This document shows, piece by piece, positions 44,192 to 52,386 of a stretch of DNA of 64,000 bases. Within the stretch, counting starts at the first letter, position 1. The number at the start of each line of letters is the position of its first letter. Position numbers and translations under genes: made by a program. A model generated the notes under the pieces. It made no database searches. It saw nothing but the letters and a program-made list of their open reading frames with translations, and was not told the origin of the DNA. This DNA is from an uncultured Clostridia bacterium (GTDB lineage Bacteria; Bacillota; Clostridia; Christensenellales; Borkfalkiaceae), in assembly GCA_944368925.1 (NCBI GenBank), contig CALVXG010000011.1:1-64000 (forward strand), written 5' to 3'.

Positions 44192-44626
44192 TCAAGGTAT
44201 AAAAGAAACGATAAACAAAAAAAGATAAAAAACAGGAATAACGGAAGCTCCCCCAAAGAGCATCCAAAGAATATAATCAAAACAAAATTTCCCCAATGGA
44301 TTTAATATTGCTATTAATGTAATGAAAACACCGTAAAATATAACCAATATAACAGAAGGATATAGAATGCGTTGTTTTGGAGTAAATTCTTCTTTATCAT
44401 AAAGTTGAAAATACATAAGAAAAATCGTATAGAAAAAGCAAGTAAATCCACACACTATATTAAGCCAATTTATATGTAATAAGATATAAAAACAAACAGA
44501 GAAAGCAGTGAATAAAACGCCTGAAACCATTATGAAAATTTGCTTTTTTGTAAAACCCTTATCTACCATGCAATACAAACTATAAATTTTTACTGTTCTT
44601 CTATTATCCCTATGGGAACTTTGCAA
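44192..44626 (-). CDS. Small multi-pass membrane protein, unknown
   Basis: 144 residues if the TTG at 44626 is used, or 125 from the ATG at 44569. Neither has a good ribosome binding site. Four hydrophobic segments are visible (IFIMVSGVLFTAFSVCFYILL, LNIVCGFTCFFYTIFLMY, YPSVILVIFYGVFITLIAIL and the C-terminal LFGGASVIPVFYLFLFIVSF). It follows the AraC gene by 17 bp. The region is clearly more AT-rich than its neighbours, with AAA/TTT-rich codons, hinting at different ancestry. No family recognised and no catalytic motif. It could be an accessory of the regulator or an unrelated remnant. Confidence 0.5.
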   Translation of the reverse strand: MQSSHRDNRRTVKIYSLYCMVDKGFTKKQIFIMVSGVLFTAFSVCFYILLHINWLNIVCGFTCFFYTIFLMYFQLYDKEEFTPKQRILYPSVILVIFYGVFITLIAILNPLGKFCFDYILWMLFGGASVIPVFYLFLFIVSFIP

Positions 44627-44642
44627 TCCGCCACGCCTTGTA

Positions 44643-45539
44643 TTACGTTTTCAGGTTCAGTCTCTTTCTGTACTCGTTCGGAGATACGTGCATATACTTA
44701 CGGAATACTCTGCTGAAATAATTCAGATCGGAAAAACCGACGCTCCCCGCTATTTCCGTAATCGTACTTTTTCCGTCCGCCAGATAATACAGACTCTCCT
44801 GAATCCTGTAATAGTTCAGGTACTCAGTAAACGTCTTTCCGTTGACCTTTTTGAATAATTTGCACACGGACGACTTGGATACGCCGAATTGCTCCGCTAC
44901 GTTTTCCAGCGTTACCTCCGAATCAAAGTTGGTCTCTATATACTGAATGATGGAATCGTACAACTTATAACTCTGATGCCCCTGTACTTCTTTGCGCATC
45001 TCCGTTTTGAATTCGCGGAACGTACGCCCCAAAAATAAGTACAACAATCCCTTGATGATCAGTTCATACCCGTCCCGCTCGTTCTTCCGCTCCTCGATCA
45101 TACGCTCGACCAGCATGTTTGTATCTCGATCGTTGCGTATCACTTTCGTCACGTTCAGTTTGCCCGTCACAAGAGGAATAATATAATTGATCTCCCCCGC
45201 ATCCACATATTTACTTTCAAGAAAATTCAGATCGAATATAAAATTGTAAAACTCCGCATCCGTCGATACATTTTGCAATGCATGACTCTCCCGAGGGATC
45301 ACTATAAATACATCCCCCTCCTGCAATTTATAATTGGACGAATCGATCTGCAACGCAAACTTCCCTTTCGTGATATACCCGATCTCCATCTCTTCATGTT
45401 CATGCAGATCTATCTCAAACCTGTGATTTTTGTCGCATACGAACCAGCTGTAATCGGAAAGCAGCTTTTTATTCTCAATATCGATCTCTTCATACTTCAC
45501 ACCCTGGGACGAACTGCCGGTAAATTTACTACGGAACAT
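44643..45539 (-). CDS. AraC-family transcriptional regulator
   Basis: 298 residues. Cupin domain with IDLHEHEEMEIGYITKGKF and GDVFIVIPRESHAL. The double helix-turn-helix includes LENVAEQFGVSKSSVCKLFK and the signature GFSDLNYFSRVFRKYMHVSP. Its layout and motifs are close to the AraC protein at 16028. It has its own consensus promoter (45580-45608) and lies between the end of operon D and the start of operon C, so it most likely controls operon C. Confidence 0.93.
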   Translation of the reverse strand: MFRSKFTGSSSQGVKYEEIDIENKKLLSDYSWFVCDKNHRFEIDLHEHEEMEIGYITKGKFALQIDSSNYKLQEGDVFIVIPRESHALQNVSTDAEFYNFIFDLNFLESKYVDAGEINYIIPLVTGKLNVTKVIRNDRDTNMLVERMIEERKNERDGYELIIKGLLYLFLGRTFREFKTEMRKEVQGHQSYKLYDSIIQYIETNFDSEVTLENVAEQFGVSKSSVCKLFKKVNGKTFTEYLNYYRIQESLYYLADGKSTITEIAGSVGFSDLNYFSRVFRKYMHVSPNEYRKRLNLKT

Positions 45540-45579
45540 ACCGCGGTCACCTCATTCTTTATTCATTTGTGTACTTATC

Positions 45580-45608
45580 ATTATATTTCATGACTGCCTG
45601 TCTGTCAA
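45580..45608 (-). promoter_or_regulatory. Perfect consensus sigma-70 promoter for the AraC gene at 45539
   Basis: TTGACA (45608-45603), 17-nt spacer, TATAAT (45585-45580) on the minus strand, about 40 nt before the ATG. Both hexamers match consensus exactly, suggesting constitutive expression of this regulator. Confidence 0.85.
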
Positions 45609-45743
45609 GGTATTTTTCTGTATGCTTCCCTCCCGCAAAATTTTCCTGCCTTTTGTGCTCTCTTGATCGCACAAAAAAATCCGTCCGACATTATTTTATT
45701 TTGAGCCGCAGTGTCCCGTCCGAAGTTCAGGGTAGCTTTATTG

Positions 45744-45778
45744 AAGAAAGATGCCGCGCATAGCGCGGCATCTTTCTT
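45744..45778 (-). terminator. Terminator of operon D
   Basis: A 16-bp perfect stem (AAGAAAGATGCCGCGC at 45744-45759 with 45763-45778, loop ATA) starts at the stop codon of the 45779 gene. The T-rich 3' arm (CTTTCTT on the minus strand) ends the structure. Confidence 0.75.
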
Positions 45779-47593
45779 TTAAGACTCTTTCAGTACAAAT
45801 TTATAGTTCAGCCTGCCGTACGGCGCGCTGTCTCCCTGCGTGTACAACAGCATGACATCCGATGAAAAATCCACGTTGTCCGTCACTTTCAGCTCAAAGG
45901 TCGAAGCGTTTCCTATCGCTTCCTTCGGAATGCACAGCTGCATGTATTTTCCGCTTACCAGCGTTCTTGCTTCCCCGACTTTCTGCGCAGAATCTCCCAA
46001 ACTTTCGATAAAAGCATAATTTTCCGAACGGCTTTTGTTGATCACATAATCGTAACCCTCGGTGCCGCTCTGCGTTTTCAGCCATACGTTCATCCAGTTT
46101 GCGTCCGACGGCTTCGTAATATCTTCCGCCGCCGTAAGCAGCAGATAGACGTTTTCCGCATCTTCCGCCACCCGTATTTCCGTTATGTCGTTCCGCTTGC
46201 TGTCGTTCATGTAAACGTCGCTGCCGTCGCTGTTGACAAAACTGCGCGTCTTTTTCCCCGCAAAATCGGCGACGCCGGACGTCACACCGCTCCATGCGCC
46301 GAGAATCGAAGATGCCGACAATTCCGCCTCTTCAACGGCGATCCCGTCCCCCTGTTCCCCTTTAAACAGCCGCATGTTGCGGATCATCTGCATATAGAAA
46401 TTATCTCCGTAGAATCCGCTGATCGGTTCAATATCCCGCGAAAATTCCGGCGTGGCACAATCGAAAAAGACAACCGTATTTCCGACCCCTTCCACTTCCG
46501 TCGCCAGTTTCAGCGCCGACCACTCGTTCCATTCCGTCAAAATCACGATCCGCGCATCCGACGCAAGCGCCACATCCCATTGCTCCTGGAAATTTGCGCC
46601 TTCCGCGACGCGGTCCTTGCTGTTTTTGTCCGCACTCGTGTAGCCTCTGCCCCAGTTTTTGTTGTAATAATCGATACCGTTGGGGCTTTCTTCGTATTGT
46701 ACGGAATCACTCATGTGCATGCCCGCGTTCTGCGCCACCGACACGCTGATCACGCCGTTATGCACCGGCTGCGGCCGCGTAAACTCAATCCAGGGAAACC
46801 CGTTGTCCTTGAACGGTTCGTTCGGCCACTGGCTCGCACGTATGTAAAAGGTCTCCCGCACCGCTTTCGGCAAATAGACCATCTCGTCCGTACGCATCGT
46901 GATCCACGGCTTCCCTTCCGCATTTCTGCCTTCGTCCGTATCGCAGAACCACAGTTCACGATACCTGCCGTCTTTATAAAGAAAATCATACAACTGCTGC
47001 ACCCGCTCGTACGAGCGCGTATTCGTCATGAACATGATCTTAGGCACTTTATACCCCGCCGCGCGGTATGTTTCCAGAATTTCCAGCAACACGCTGAGCG
47101 GCTCTTTATAAATATTGTTATTGGTCGCATCGACCGCGAGAAAGTCCATGCCCGCCGCAATAAACATCTGCACATGCCGCTCCACGACCCAGTAATCCTG
47201 CATGTTGTAATACCCGAACAGCGGCTCCGCGTAAAAATGCATTTTCAGAAAGGGCGAACCCGACCCCGAATAAATATCCGCAAAGTCCATCTTCGACATG
47301 TCGTAGATGCCCTCAAAATAGGGATCCCCTTCGTCCGAATAATCGTTCCCCAGCCACAACAGATAAAATATCCCCACCAGTTTTCCGTTCGTTTCTCCGG
47401 CAGGGAGGATCTGCCTGCCCAACGCATCCGTGCCGCAGAGCGCTTCCCGCACATTGTCGCGCTCCTGCAGCGGTTCAATCGAAATCTTTTCCGTCATCTC
47501 TTCTTCTCCGCTCTCTTCCGTCGGATTGCATGCGCCGCAAAGCAACACCATACATGCACACAGCAACAGACAAATCCATCTCTTAATTCGCAT
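45779..47593 (-). CDS. Surface lipoprotein, GH99/WbsX-like with CBM9-like C-terminal domain
   Basis: 604 residues. Lipobox LCGAC, Cys22. Conserved blocks: LVGIFYLLWLGND, EPLFGYYNMQDYWVVERHVQMF, FLAVDATNN, ILTEWNEWSALK and NWGRGYTSADKN. The C-terminal sandwich ends GDSAPYGRLNYKF. It differs from the other three by TEWNEWS in the active-site segment and by lacking the GIDFLV[FL]-type context only slightly, so it may prefer another linkage. It is the final gene of operon D, starting one base after the stop of its tandem neighbour 47595. The terminator stem at 45744-45778 directly follows. Confidence 0.75.
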   Translation of the reverse strand: MRIKRWICLLLCACMVLLCGACNPTEESGEEEMTEKISIEPLQERDNVREALCGTDALGRQILPAGETNGKLVGIFYLLWLGNDYSDEGDPYFEGIYDMSKMDFADIYSGSGSPFLKMHFYAEPLFGYYNMQDYWVVERHVQMFIAAGMDFLAVDATNNNIYKEPLSVLLEILETYRAAGYKVPKIMFMTNTRSYERVQQLYDFLYKDGRYRELWFCDTDEGRNAEGKPWITMRTDEMVYLPKAVRETFYIRASQWPNEPFKDNGFPWIEFTRPQPVHNGVISVSVAQNAGMHMSDSVQYEESPNGIDYYNKNWGRGYTSADKNSKDRVAEGANFQEQWDVALASDARIVILTEWNEWSALKLATEVEGVGNTVVFFDCATPEFSRDIEPISGFYGDNFYMQMIRNMRLFKGEQGDGIAVEEAELSASSILGAWSGVTSGVADFAGKKTRSFVNSDGSDVYMNDSKRNDITEIRVAEDAENVYLLLTAAEDITKPSDANWMNVWLKTQSGTEGYDYVINKSRSENYAFIESLGDSAQKVGEARTLVSGKYMQLCIPKEAIGNASTFELKVTDNVDFSSDVMLLYTQGDSAPYGRLNYKFVLKES

Positions 47594-47594
47594 T

Positions 47595-49481
47595 CTATAC
47601 CTTCCATTTGTAACTCAAACGCCCGATCGGCGCGCTGTCGCCGCTGACATAATAATCCATTATGTCTTCGGGATGCGTGATATGATCCGTCGCCTTGATC
47701 TTCAGCGTAAACGAATCGCCCAAACCGAGCATCGCCTTCGGCACCGCGATCTGCAGATACTTGCCGCCGACCAAATAGTCCGCCTGTCCGACCGTCTCAA
47801 ACGCATACCCGCCGATGCACTTTTCCACCGACGTCCTTTCTCCGTCCGGCGAACGGTTGATGACATACTGATATCCTTCAAACGCTTCCCCTTCGGCACC
47901 TTCCACGCCCAGCAGAACGTTCATCCACGTGAGATCCCCTGCTTCGTACGCGGTGATTGCCTCGGCGGCCGAAACCATGATATACAGATTATCCGCATCG
48001 TACGCAAGACGGATCTCGGAAATATCGTTGCGCGCGGAATCATCGTAATACGTATCCCGATCGGCGGCGTCCTTATAGTTGCGCACCACGGCGTCTCCCA
48101 CAAAATCGCGGAAAGATGTCTGCACGCTCTCCCATTGTTTGACAGAACCTTTTACGTCGACCGTCAGCTCCTGTCCCGTCACCGTTTCCCCTTCGCCCGT
48201 GCCTTTGTACGCGCGAATGTTCTTGATCATCTGCAAATAATAGTTGTCCCCGTATCCGCCTTTCATCGGCTCGATATCCCTGGAAAATTCTTCGTTGATC
48301 GTATCCACAAAGAAGACGCGGCGGTCGGGAAGATTCAGCCTGGAAGGCACTCCCGTCGTCACCGTGATGTCTTCATAAAATTTGACGGCGATCCACTCGT
48401 TCCAGCCCGTCACGAACACGGTGGACGGATCTTCCCGCAGCGCATTGTCCCACTGCTCCTGAAAATTCGCCCCCTCGTCCACTTTGGAGGGATCGTTCAC
48501 GCCCGCCTGCGCCGTGTATCCGCGCCCCCAATTCTCGTTATAATACGTTCCGCCCGATGCAGACGCCACGTCCTTGTACTGCACGGAATCGGAAAACGGC
48601 CAGCCCGGATGCTGCGATACGGAAACGCTCATCAACGTTCCGCCCGTCACTCCGCCTTTGGGGTATACCTTCTGACTGCGGTTAAAATCGATCCACGGGA
48701 ATCCGTCCTCTTTATCCGGCGTCCCCGGCCATTGGCTGGAACGGAAATCAAAGAAATTGCGGATCTCTTCCGAACACCCCGCCTTATTCGCACAGATGAT
48801 CAGCGGTTTCCCGTTCGGACAAAACCAAAGATCTTTGTACAGGCCCTTTTCGTACAGCTGCGAATACAACTGCGTCACGCGCTGCTCGGATTCCGTGTTG
48901 GTGTAAAACATGATCTTGGGCACCGCAAATCCCTGCGCCGCAAATTCTTCCATGATCGGGAACAAAACCTGCCACACCTGGTTGTAGGTAAACTGATTCG
49001 TCGCATCGAATACGAGAAAATCAATGCCCGCCATCGTGATCATTTCCATGTGCCTGCGCAAAACATACGGATCCTGCGCATTGTAGTACCCGAACAGCGG
49101 CTCCCCCCAGTAATGGAACTGATTGGGCGGCGACGACAAAATCTCCGTTCCGTCCCAGAACGCGTCCCCGAGCTCTTCCATCAATTTTGTCGCGTCATAA
49201 ATATCCGTCTGCTTGGTGCGCTCCTGCCCGTTCCACAAAAAATAAAATAACCCGACATATTTTTCTCCGTTCCTGCCGCTGACGGAGGGCACTTCCCTCC
49301 CCAGCGCATCCGTCGCCGTAAGACTGTTGACCGTCTGCTCACAGGTGTTGAGCAACACGATTTCATCTTCCTGCGGCTGTGGCTGCGGCGCAGGTTCCGA
49401 AGGCTTGCACGCCGAAAACATCGTAAACAAAAATACGGACGCACATGCCAGGCTTATCCACTTTTTTACCGTCTTTTTCAT
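47595..49481 (-). CDS. Surface lipoprotein, GH99/WbsX-like with CBM9-like C-terminal domain
   Basis: 628 residues. Signal peptide ends MFSAC, Cys25, followed by a PAPQPQPQ linker. Catalytic-domain blocks: YVGLFYFLWNG, GEPLFGYYNAQDPYVLRRHMEM, FLVFDATNQF and VTGWNEWIAVK. The C-terminal domain has ISEIRLAYDADNLYIMVSA, GYQYVINRSPDGERTSVE and GDSAPIGRLSYKWKV. It forms a tandem pair with 45779. The pair may act on different bonds of one glycan, because the regions around the WNEW motif differ. It lies 15 bp after the MalG-type permease of operon D. Confidence 0.75.
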   Translation of the reverse strand: MKKTVKKWISLACASVFLFTMFSACKPSEPAPQPQPQEDEIVLLNTCEQTVNSLTATDALGREVPSVSGRNGEKYVGLFYFLWNGQERTKQTDIYDATKLMEELGDAFWDGTEILSSPPNQFHYWGEPLFGYYNAQDPYVLRRHMEMITMAGIDFLVFDATNQFTYNQVWQVLFPIMEEFAAQGFAVPKIMFYTNTESEQRVTQLYSQLYEKGLYKDLWFCPNGKPLIICANKAGCSEEIRNFFDFRSSQWPGTPDKEDGFPWIDFNRSQKVYPKGGVTGGTLMSVSVSQHPGWPFSDSVQYKDVASASGGTYYNENWGRGYTAQAGVNDPSKVDEGANFQEQWDNALREDPSTVFVTGWNEWIAVKFYEDITVTTGVPSRLNLPDRRVFFVDTINEEFSRDIEPMKGGYGDNYYLQMIKNIRAYKGTGEGETVTGQELTVDVKGSVKQWESVQTSFRDFVGDAVVRNYKDAADRDTYYDDSARNDISEIRLAYDADNLYIMVSAAEAITAYEAGDLTWMNVLLGVEGAEGEAFEGYQYVINRSPDGERTSVEKCIGGYAFETVGQADYLVGGKYLQIAVPKAMLGLGDSFTLKIKATDHITHPEDIMDYYVSGDSAPIGRLSYKWKV

Positions 49482-49496
49482 CCCTTTCCTCCTTCC

Positions 49497-50342
49497 TCAC
49501 AGTTTCATCCCCGACGCAAAATCGCCGTTGATAAAATATTTCAGACCGATCAGCGAAGTGATCGCCAACGGCACCCCCGCCAGAAGATACATCGCATACG
49601 CTACCCCCGGATTCGTCTTGTTGACCGACTCCGCAAGATATTTCAGCCGCGGCATCAGCGTCTGTATGCCGTCCGTACGGATAACCAGTGTCGGCCACAA
49701 AAAATCATTGTACATCAGACTGAACGTCCCCAAACCCTGGATAATCAAAACAGGCACCGCCAGCGGCAGCGTGATCTTCGCATACATCACAATATCGTTC
49801 GCTCCGTCCAACGTCGCGCTTTCAAAAAGCGATGCAGGCTGCTGCGTAAAAAACGTACGGAACAGGAACGTCGCCCCGACCTGCCCGCCCGCAATGCCAG
49901 GCAATATCAGCGCCCAGCGCGTATCGAACAAACCTAAATTCAATATGGTAAGATAGGATGGTGTCATCGTGAGTACGGACGGCACCATCATCAGCGCAAG
50001 AATCAGCGAAAACAATACCTCGCGCCCGAAAAAACGATGCCTCGAAAATACATACGCCGTCACCGAACTGAAAAAAACCACCCCGACCGTCGTAACGATA
50101 CAGACAAGAAGACTGTTGAACATGTTCCCCCAGATCCCCTCGAACGCCTCTACATAATTTCCCCACTGCGGATCGTACGGCAGCCGCCAGATATCCATCA
50201 TGTGCTCATAGGGAAGTTTCAGCGAATACAAAAACGTGATGACCAGCGGCATCAGAACCAACAGTATGATGATCGAAAGGGATATGTAAAGAAGGGTCTG
50301 CGCAACCGCGCCTTCAATGCCGTGTTTCCTGTGTTTCAACAT
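49497..50342 (-). CDS. CUT1 ABC sugar transporter permease, MalG type
   Basis: 281 residues, six helices starting at LLYISLSIIILLVLMPLVIT. EAA loop: LFESATLDGANDIVMYAKIT. The C-terminal end (FINGDFASGMKL) differs from the two other MalG-type proteins here, and the protein belongs to a different CUT1 subgroup that uses the large binding protein 55140. Starts 13 bp after the propeller-permease gene. Confidence 0.92.
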   Translation of the reverse strand: MLKHRKHGIEGAVAQTLLYISLSIIILLVLMPLVITFLYSLKLPYEHMMDIWRLPYDPQWGNYVEAFEGIWGNMFNSLLVCIVTTVGVVFFSSVTAYVFSRHRFFGREVLFSLILALMMVPSVLTMTPSYLTILNLGLFDTRWALILPGIAGGQVGATFLFRTFFTQQPASLFESATLDGANDIVMYAKITLPLAVPVLIIQGLGTFSLMYNDFLWPTLVIRTDGIQTLMPRLKYLAESVNKTNPGVAYAMYLLAGVPLAITSLIGLKYFINGDFASGMKL

Positions 50343-50355
50343 TCCGCCCCTCCTT

Positions 50356-52311
50356 TTAAAAATTGCTTTCCGTCTTCTGCGCCTTGAGATTGATCAGCGT
50401 CGCACCGAATACTACGATAAAGAGCAGCATCCCCATCGCCGCCGCCCTCCCGTATCCCGAACCGGAATTGAGCGTCATATACATCTGCAAAGCAGGTATG
50501 TTTGTCGCCGTGGTCTGCCCCGTCGTCATGTACACCCGCCCGAAATCCTGAATGGAATTGATAAACGTGATGATAAATACATACTTCAGCTGCGGCCGTA
50601 TCATCGGAAAATCAATATAGACAATGCTCTTTATCCACGAACACCCGTCCAGCTTCGCCGACTCCTTGTACGACTCCGGAACCGACATCAGCGCCCCGTA
50701 AAACAGTATGTACTGTCCTACCCAGGGCAACCCGATCAGCACGAGCGACATAAGTGCCGTCTTGTCGTTTCCCAGCCAGTCCACCCCTCCGCCTCCGAAT
50801 AACCCGACCAGCGAATTGAGCAGTCCCATCTCTCCGTAAATTCCCTTCGTCCAGATCAGCAAAACCGCCACGCCCGGCAAAATCCCCGGTATGTAGATCA
50901 GCACGCGCACCCAGTACTGCGCCTTTTTGCTGTTCAGCGCCAGAATAAACTCCGCAATCAGTACCGCAGGTATCAGCGCCTTCAGCAGATCCGTGACCAG
51001 GAATATCAGCATGTTCCCGATCCCGCCCGTAAAAAACGGATCTTTCAGCACCGCGACAAAATTTTCAAACCCCACGGGCCGCGTGTATACCCCCGGCACA
51101 TAGTCAAAAAACGAAAGGATCAGACCCCACACCGTCGGTATGTACATGAACAGTCCCAAAAGCACGAACGTGGGCAATATAAAAGCATAACTTTTCCAGC
51201 TCTTAATAAATCCCGTCCTGAAACGGCGCAGCTGCTTATGCAAACTCGCCCTGCGCCCCTCGTTTACGGAAAACCAGCCAAGCACCGCACCCGCGAGCGA
51301 AATTACCGCAAGTGCCAGCGTCACATACTTCGCCCAGCCGAAAAACAAGAGCGCGTCGACCGCCCCGTATTCGTAACACCGCGTTCTGAAATCACGGTAT
51401 TCCGAAAAGACGATCAGCCCGTCCTGCGTGAGCGTTATGCTCTGCACTTCCGTCGGTACGGGGATCTTCTGCACCTGCCCGCTTTCCAGCCCCACGATAA
51501 ACCCGTTTCCGCTGATGTTCGCGGCCGCAGCGTAGTCCAAAGACTCCTCCGCCGCAAACGCGCACAGCGACATGCCCGTATCGATCGTACGCAAAAGCTC
51601 CTTTCCCTCAAACACCGATATCGTCCCGACCGTATCCGCAACGATCAGTCTGCCTTCCGAAAAACCCAGCGCAAGCGGCTCGTACCGCACGGAAACATAC
51701 ACCGATGCGTTCAGCCCGCCCGCCGCGCTTTCTATCACATAAACATTATAATCGGTCGAAAGACCGTACAAAACTTTCTCACGGGGATGAATTTTTATGT
51801 CGCCGATCACGTTGCTCAGCGAAAGCGATTCGGCCTGCGCCTGCCCGGTATACTCCGAATAATGGTACACGACGCTGCCTTTCAGCCCGCCCTTCTTTGC
51901 CGCTATATACAGATCCGTCTCGTCCGCGTCCACCGAAAGCACCTGGTACGGCACTTCAAAACTCGCCTGTATCGCCCCGTCTTGCGCCGAAAATACGTCT
52001 ACCTTTCTCTCCGAAACATAGCTGACCACGATCCGTTCGGAAAGGACGATCACATCGCTCGTACGGTCCGTAAGCTCCGTTTTCCAGAGCCGCTCTCCGT
52101 CTTTGTACGCCGAAAGCGCTTTGGTATCGTCGGACACGTAGAAAACGTCTCCGCCCTTTTGCACGCTGACCGTCTGCACTCTCCCGGACGGCAGCAAAGA
52201 TTCCCCGTCATCCGAAGTAAATACAAACCCGAACACCGTCAGTCCCGCAAAAACCAAAAACGCCGCGATCGCCGCTATAAATAAAACCGTATTCCTCTTC
52301 AAAACGTTCAT
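50356..52311 (-). CDS. Fusion of an extracellular beta-propeller-like domain with a MalF-type permease
   Basis: The ATG at 52311 (651 residues) is chosen over a TTG at 52383 that lacks a ribosome binding site; GGGG lies about 9 nt upstream. TM1 (9-31) is followed by about 270 residues with repeating short beta segments: DVFYVSDDTKALSAYKDG, DVFSAQDGAIQASFEV, NVYVIESAAGG, TISVFEGKELL, GFIVGLESGQV. These resemble PQQ/WD40-type propeller blades. TM2 (about 329-348) returns to the cytoplasm. Residues 375-651 are a normal MalF-type permease with EAA loop YKESAKLDGCSWIKSIVYID (548-567). The propeller would therefore sit outside the cell on the transporter. Typical MalF proteins are about 300 residues (E. 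coli MalF about 510), so this extension is unusual. It could dock glycans or partner proteins, or gate the channel. Confidence 0.85.
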   Translation of the reverse strand: MNVLKRNTVLFIAAIAAFLVFAGLTVFGFVFTSDDGESLLPSGRVQTVSVQKGGDVFYVSDDTKALSAYKDGERLWKTELTDRTSDVIVLSERIVVSYVSERKVDVFSAQDGAIQASFEVPYQVLSVDADETDLYIAAKKGGLKGSVVYHYSEYTGQAQAESLSLSNVIGDIKIHPREKVLYGLSTDYNVYVIESAAGGLNASVYVSVRYEPLALGFSEGRLIVADTVGTISVFEGKELLRTIDTGMSLCAFAAEESLDYAAAANISGNGFIVGLESGQVQKIPVPTEVQSITLTQDGLIVFSEYRDFRTRCYEYGAVDALLFFGWAKYVTLALAVISLAGAVLGWFSVNEGRRASLHKQLRRFRTGFIKSWKSYAFILPTFVLLGLFMYIPTVWGLILSFFDYVPGVYTRPVGFENFVAVLKDPFFTGGIGNMLIFLVTDLLKALIPAVLIAEFILALNSKKAQYWVRVLIYIPGILPGVAVLLIWTKGIYGEMGLLNSLVGLFGGGGVDWLGNDKTALMSLVLIGLPWVGQYILFYGALMSVPESYKESAKLDGCSWIKSIVYIDFPMIRPQLKYVFIITFINSIQDFGRVYMTTGQTTATNIPALQMYMTLNSGSGYGRAAAMGMLLFIVVFGATLINLKAQKTESNF

Positions 52312-52386
52312 AAGCAATCCCCATTCCGTACGGAAAGCACGCTTTCTGCCCCTTACAGCAGAAAGCGCCTTCCCTCTTTGCAAGAT

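Noticed and set aside
52312-52383. Longer N-terminus for the propeller-permease from TTG at 52383
   Set aside because: The extension is Arg/Lys-rich without a ribosome binding site; the ATG at 52311 starts right before the first membrane helix.
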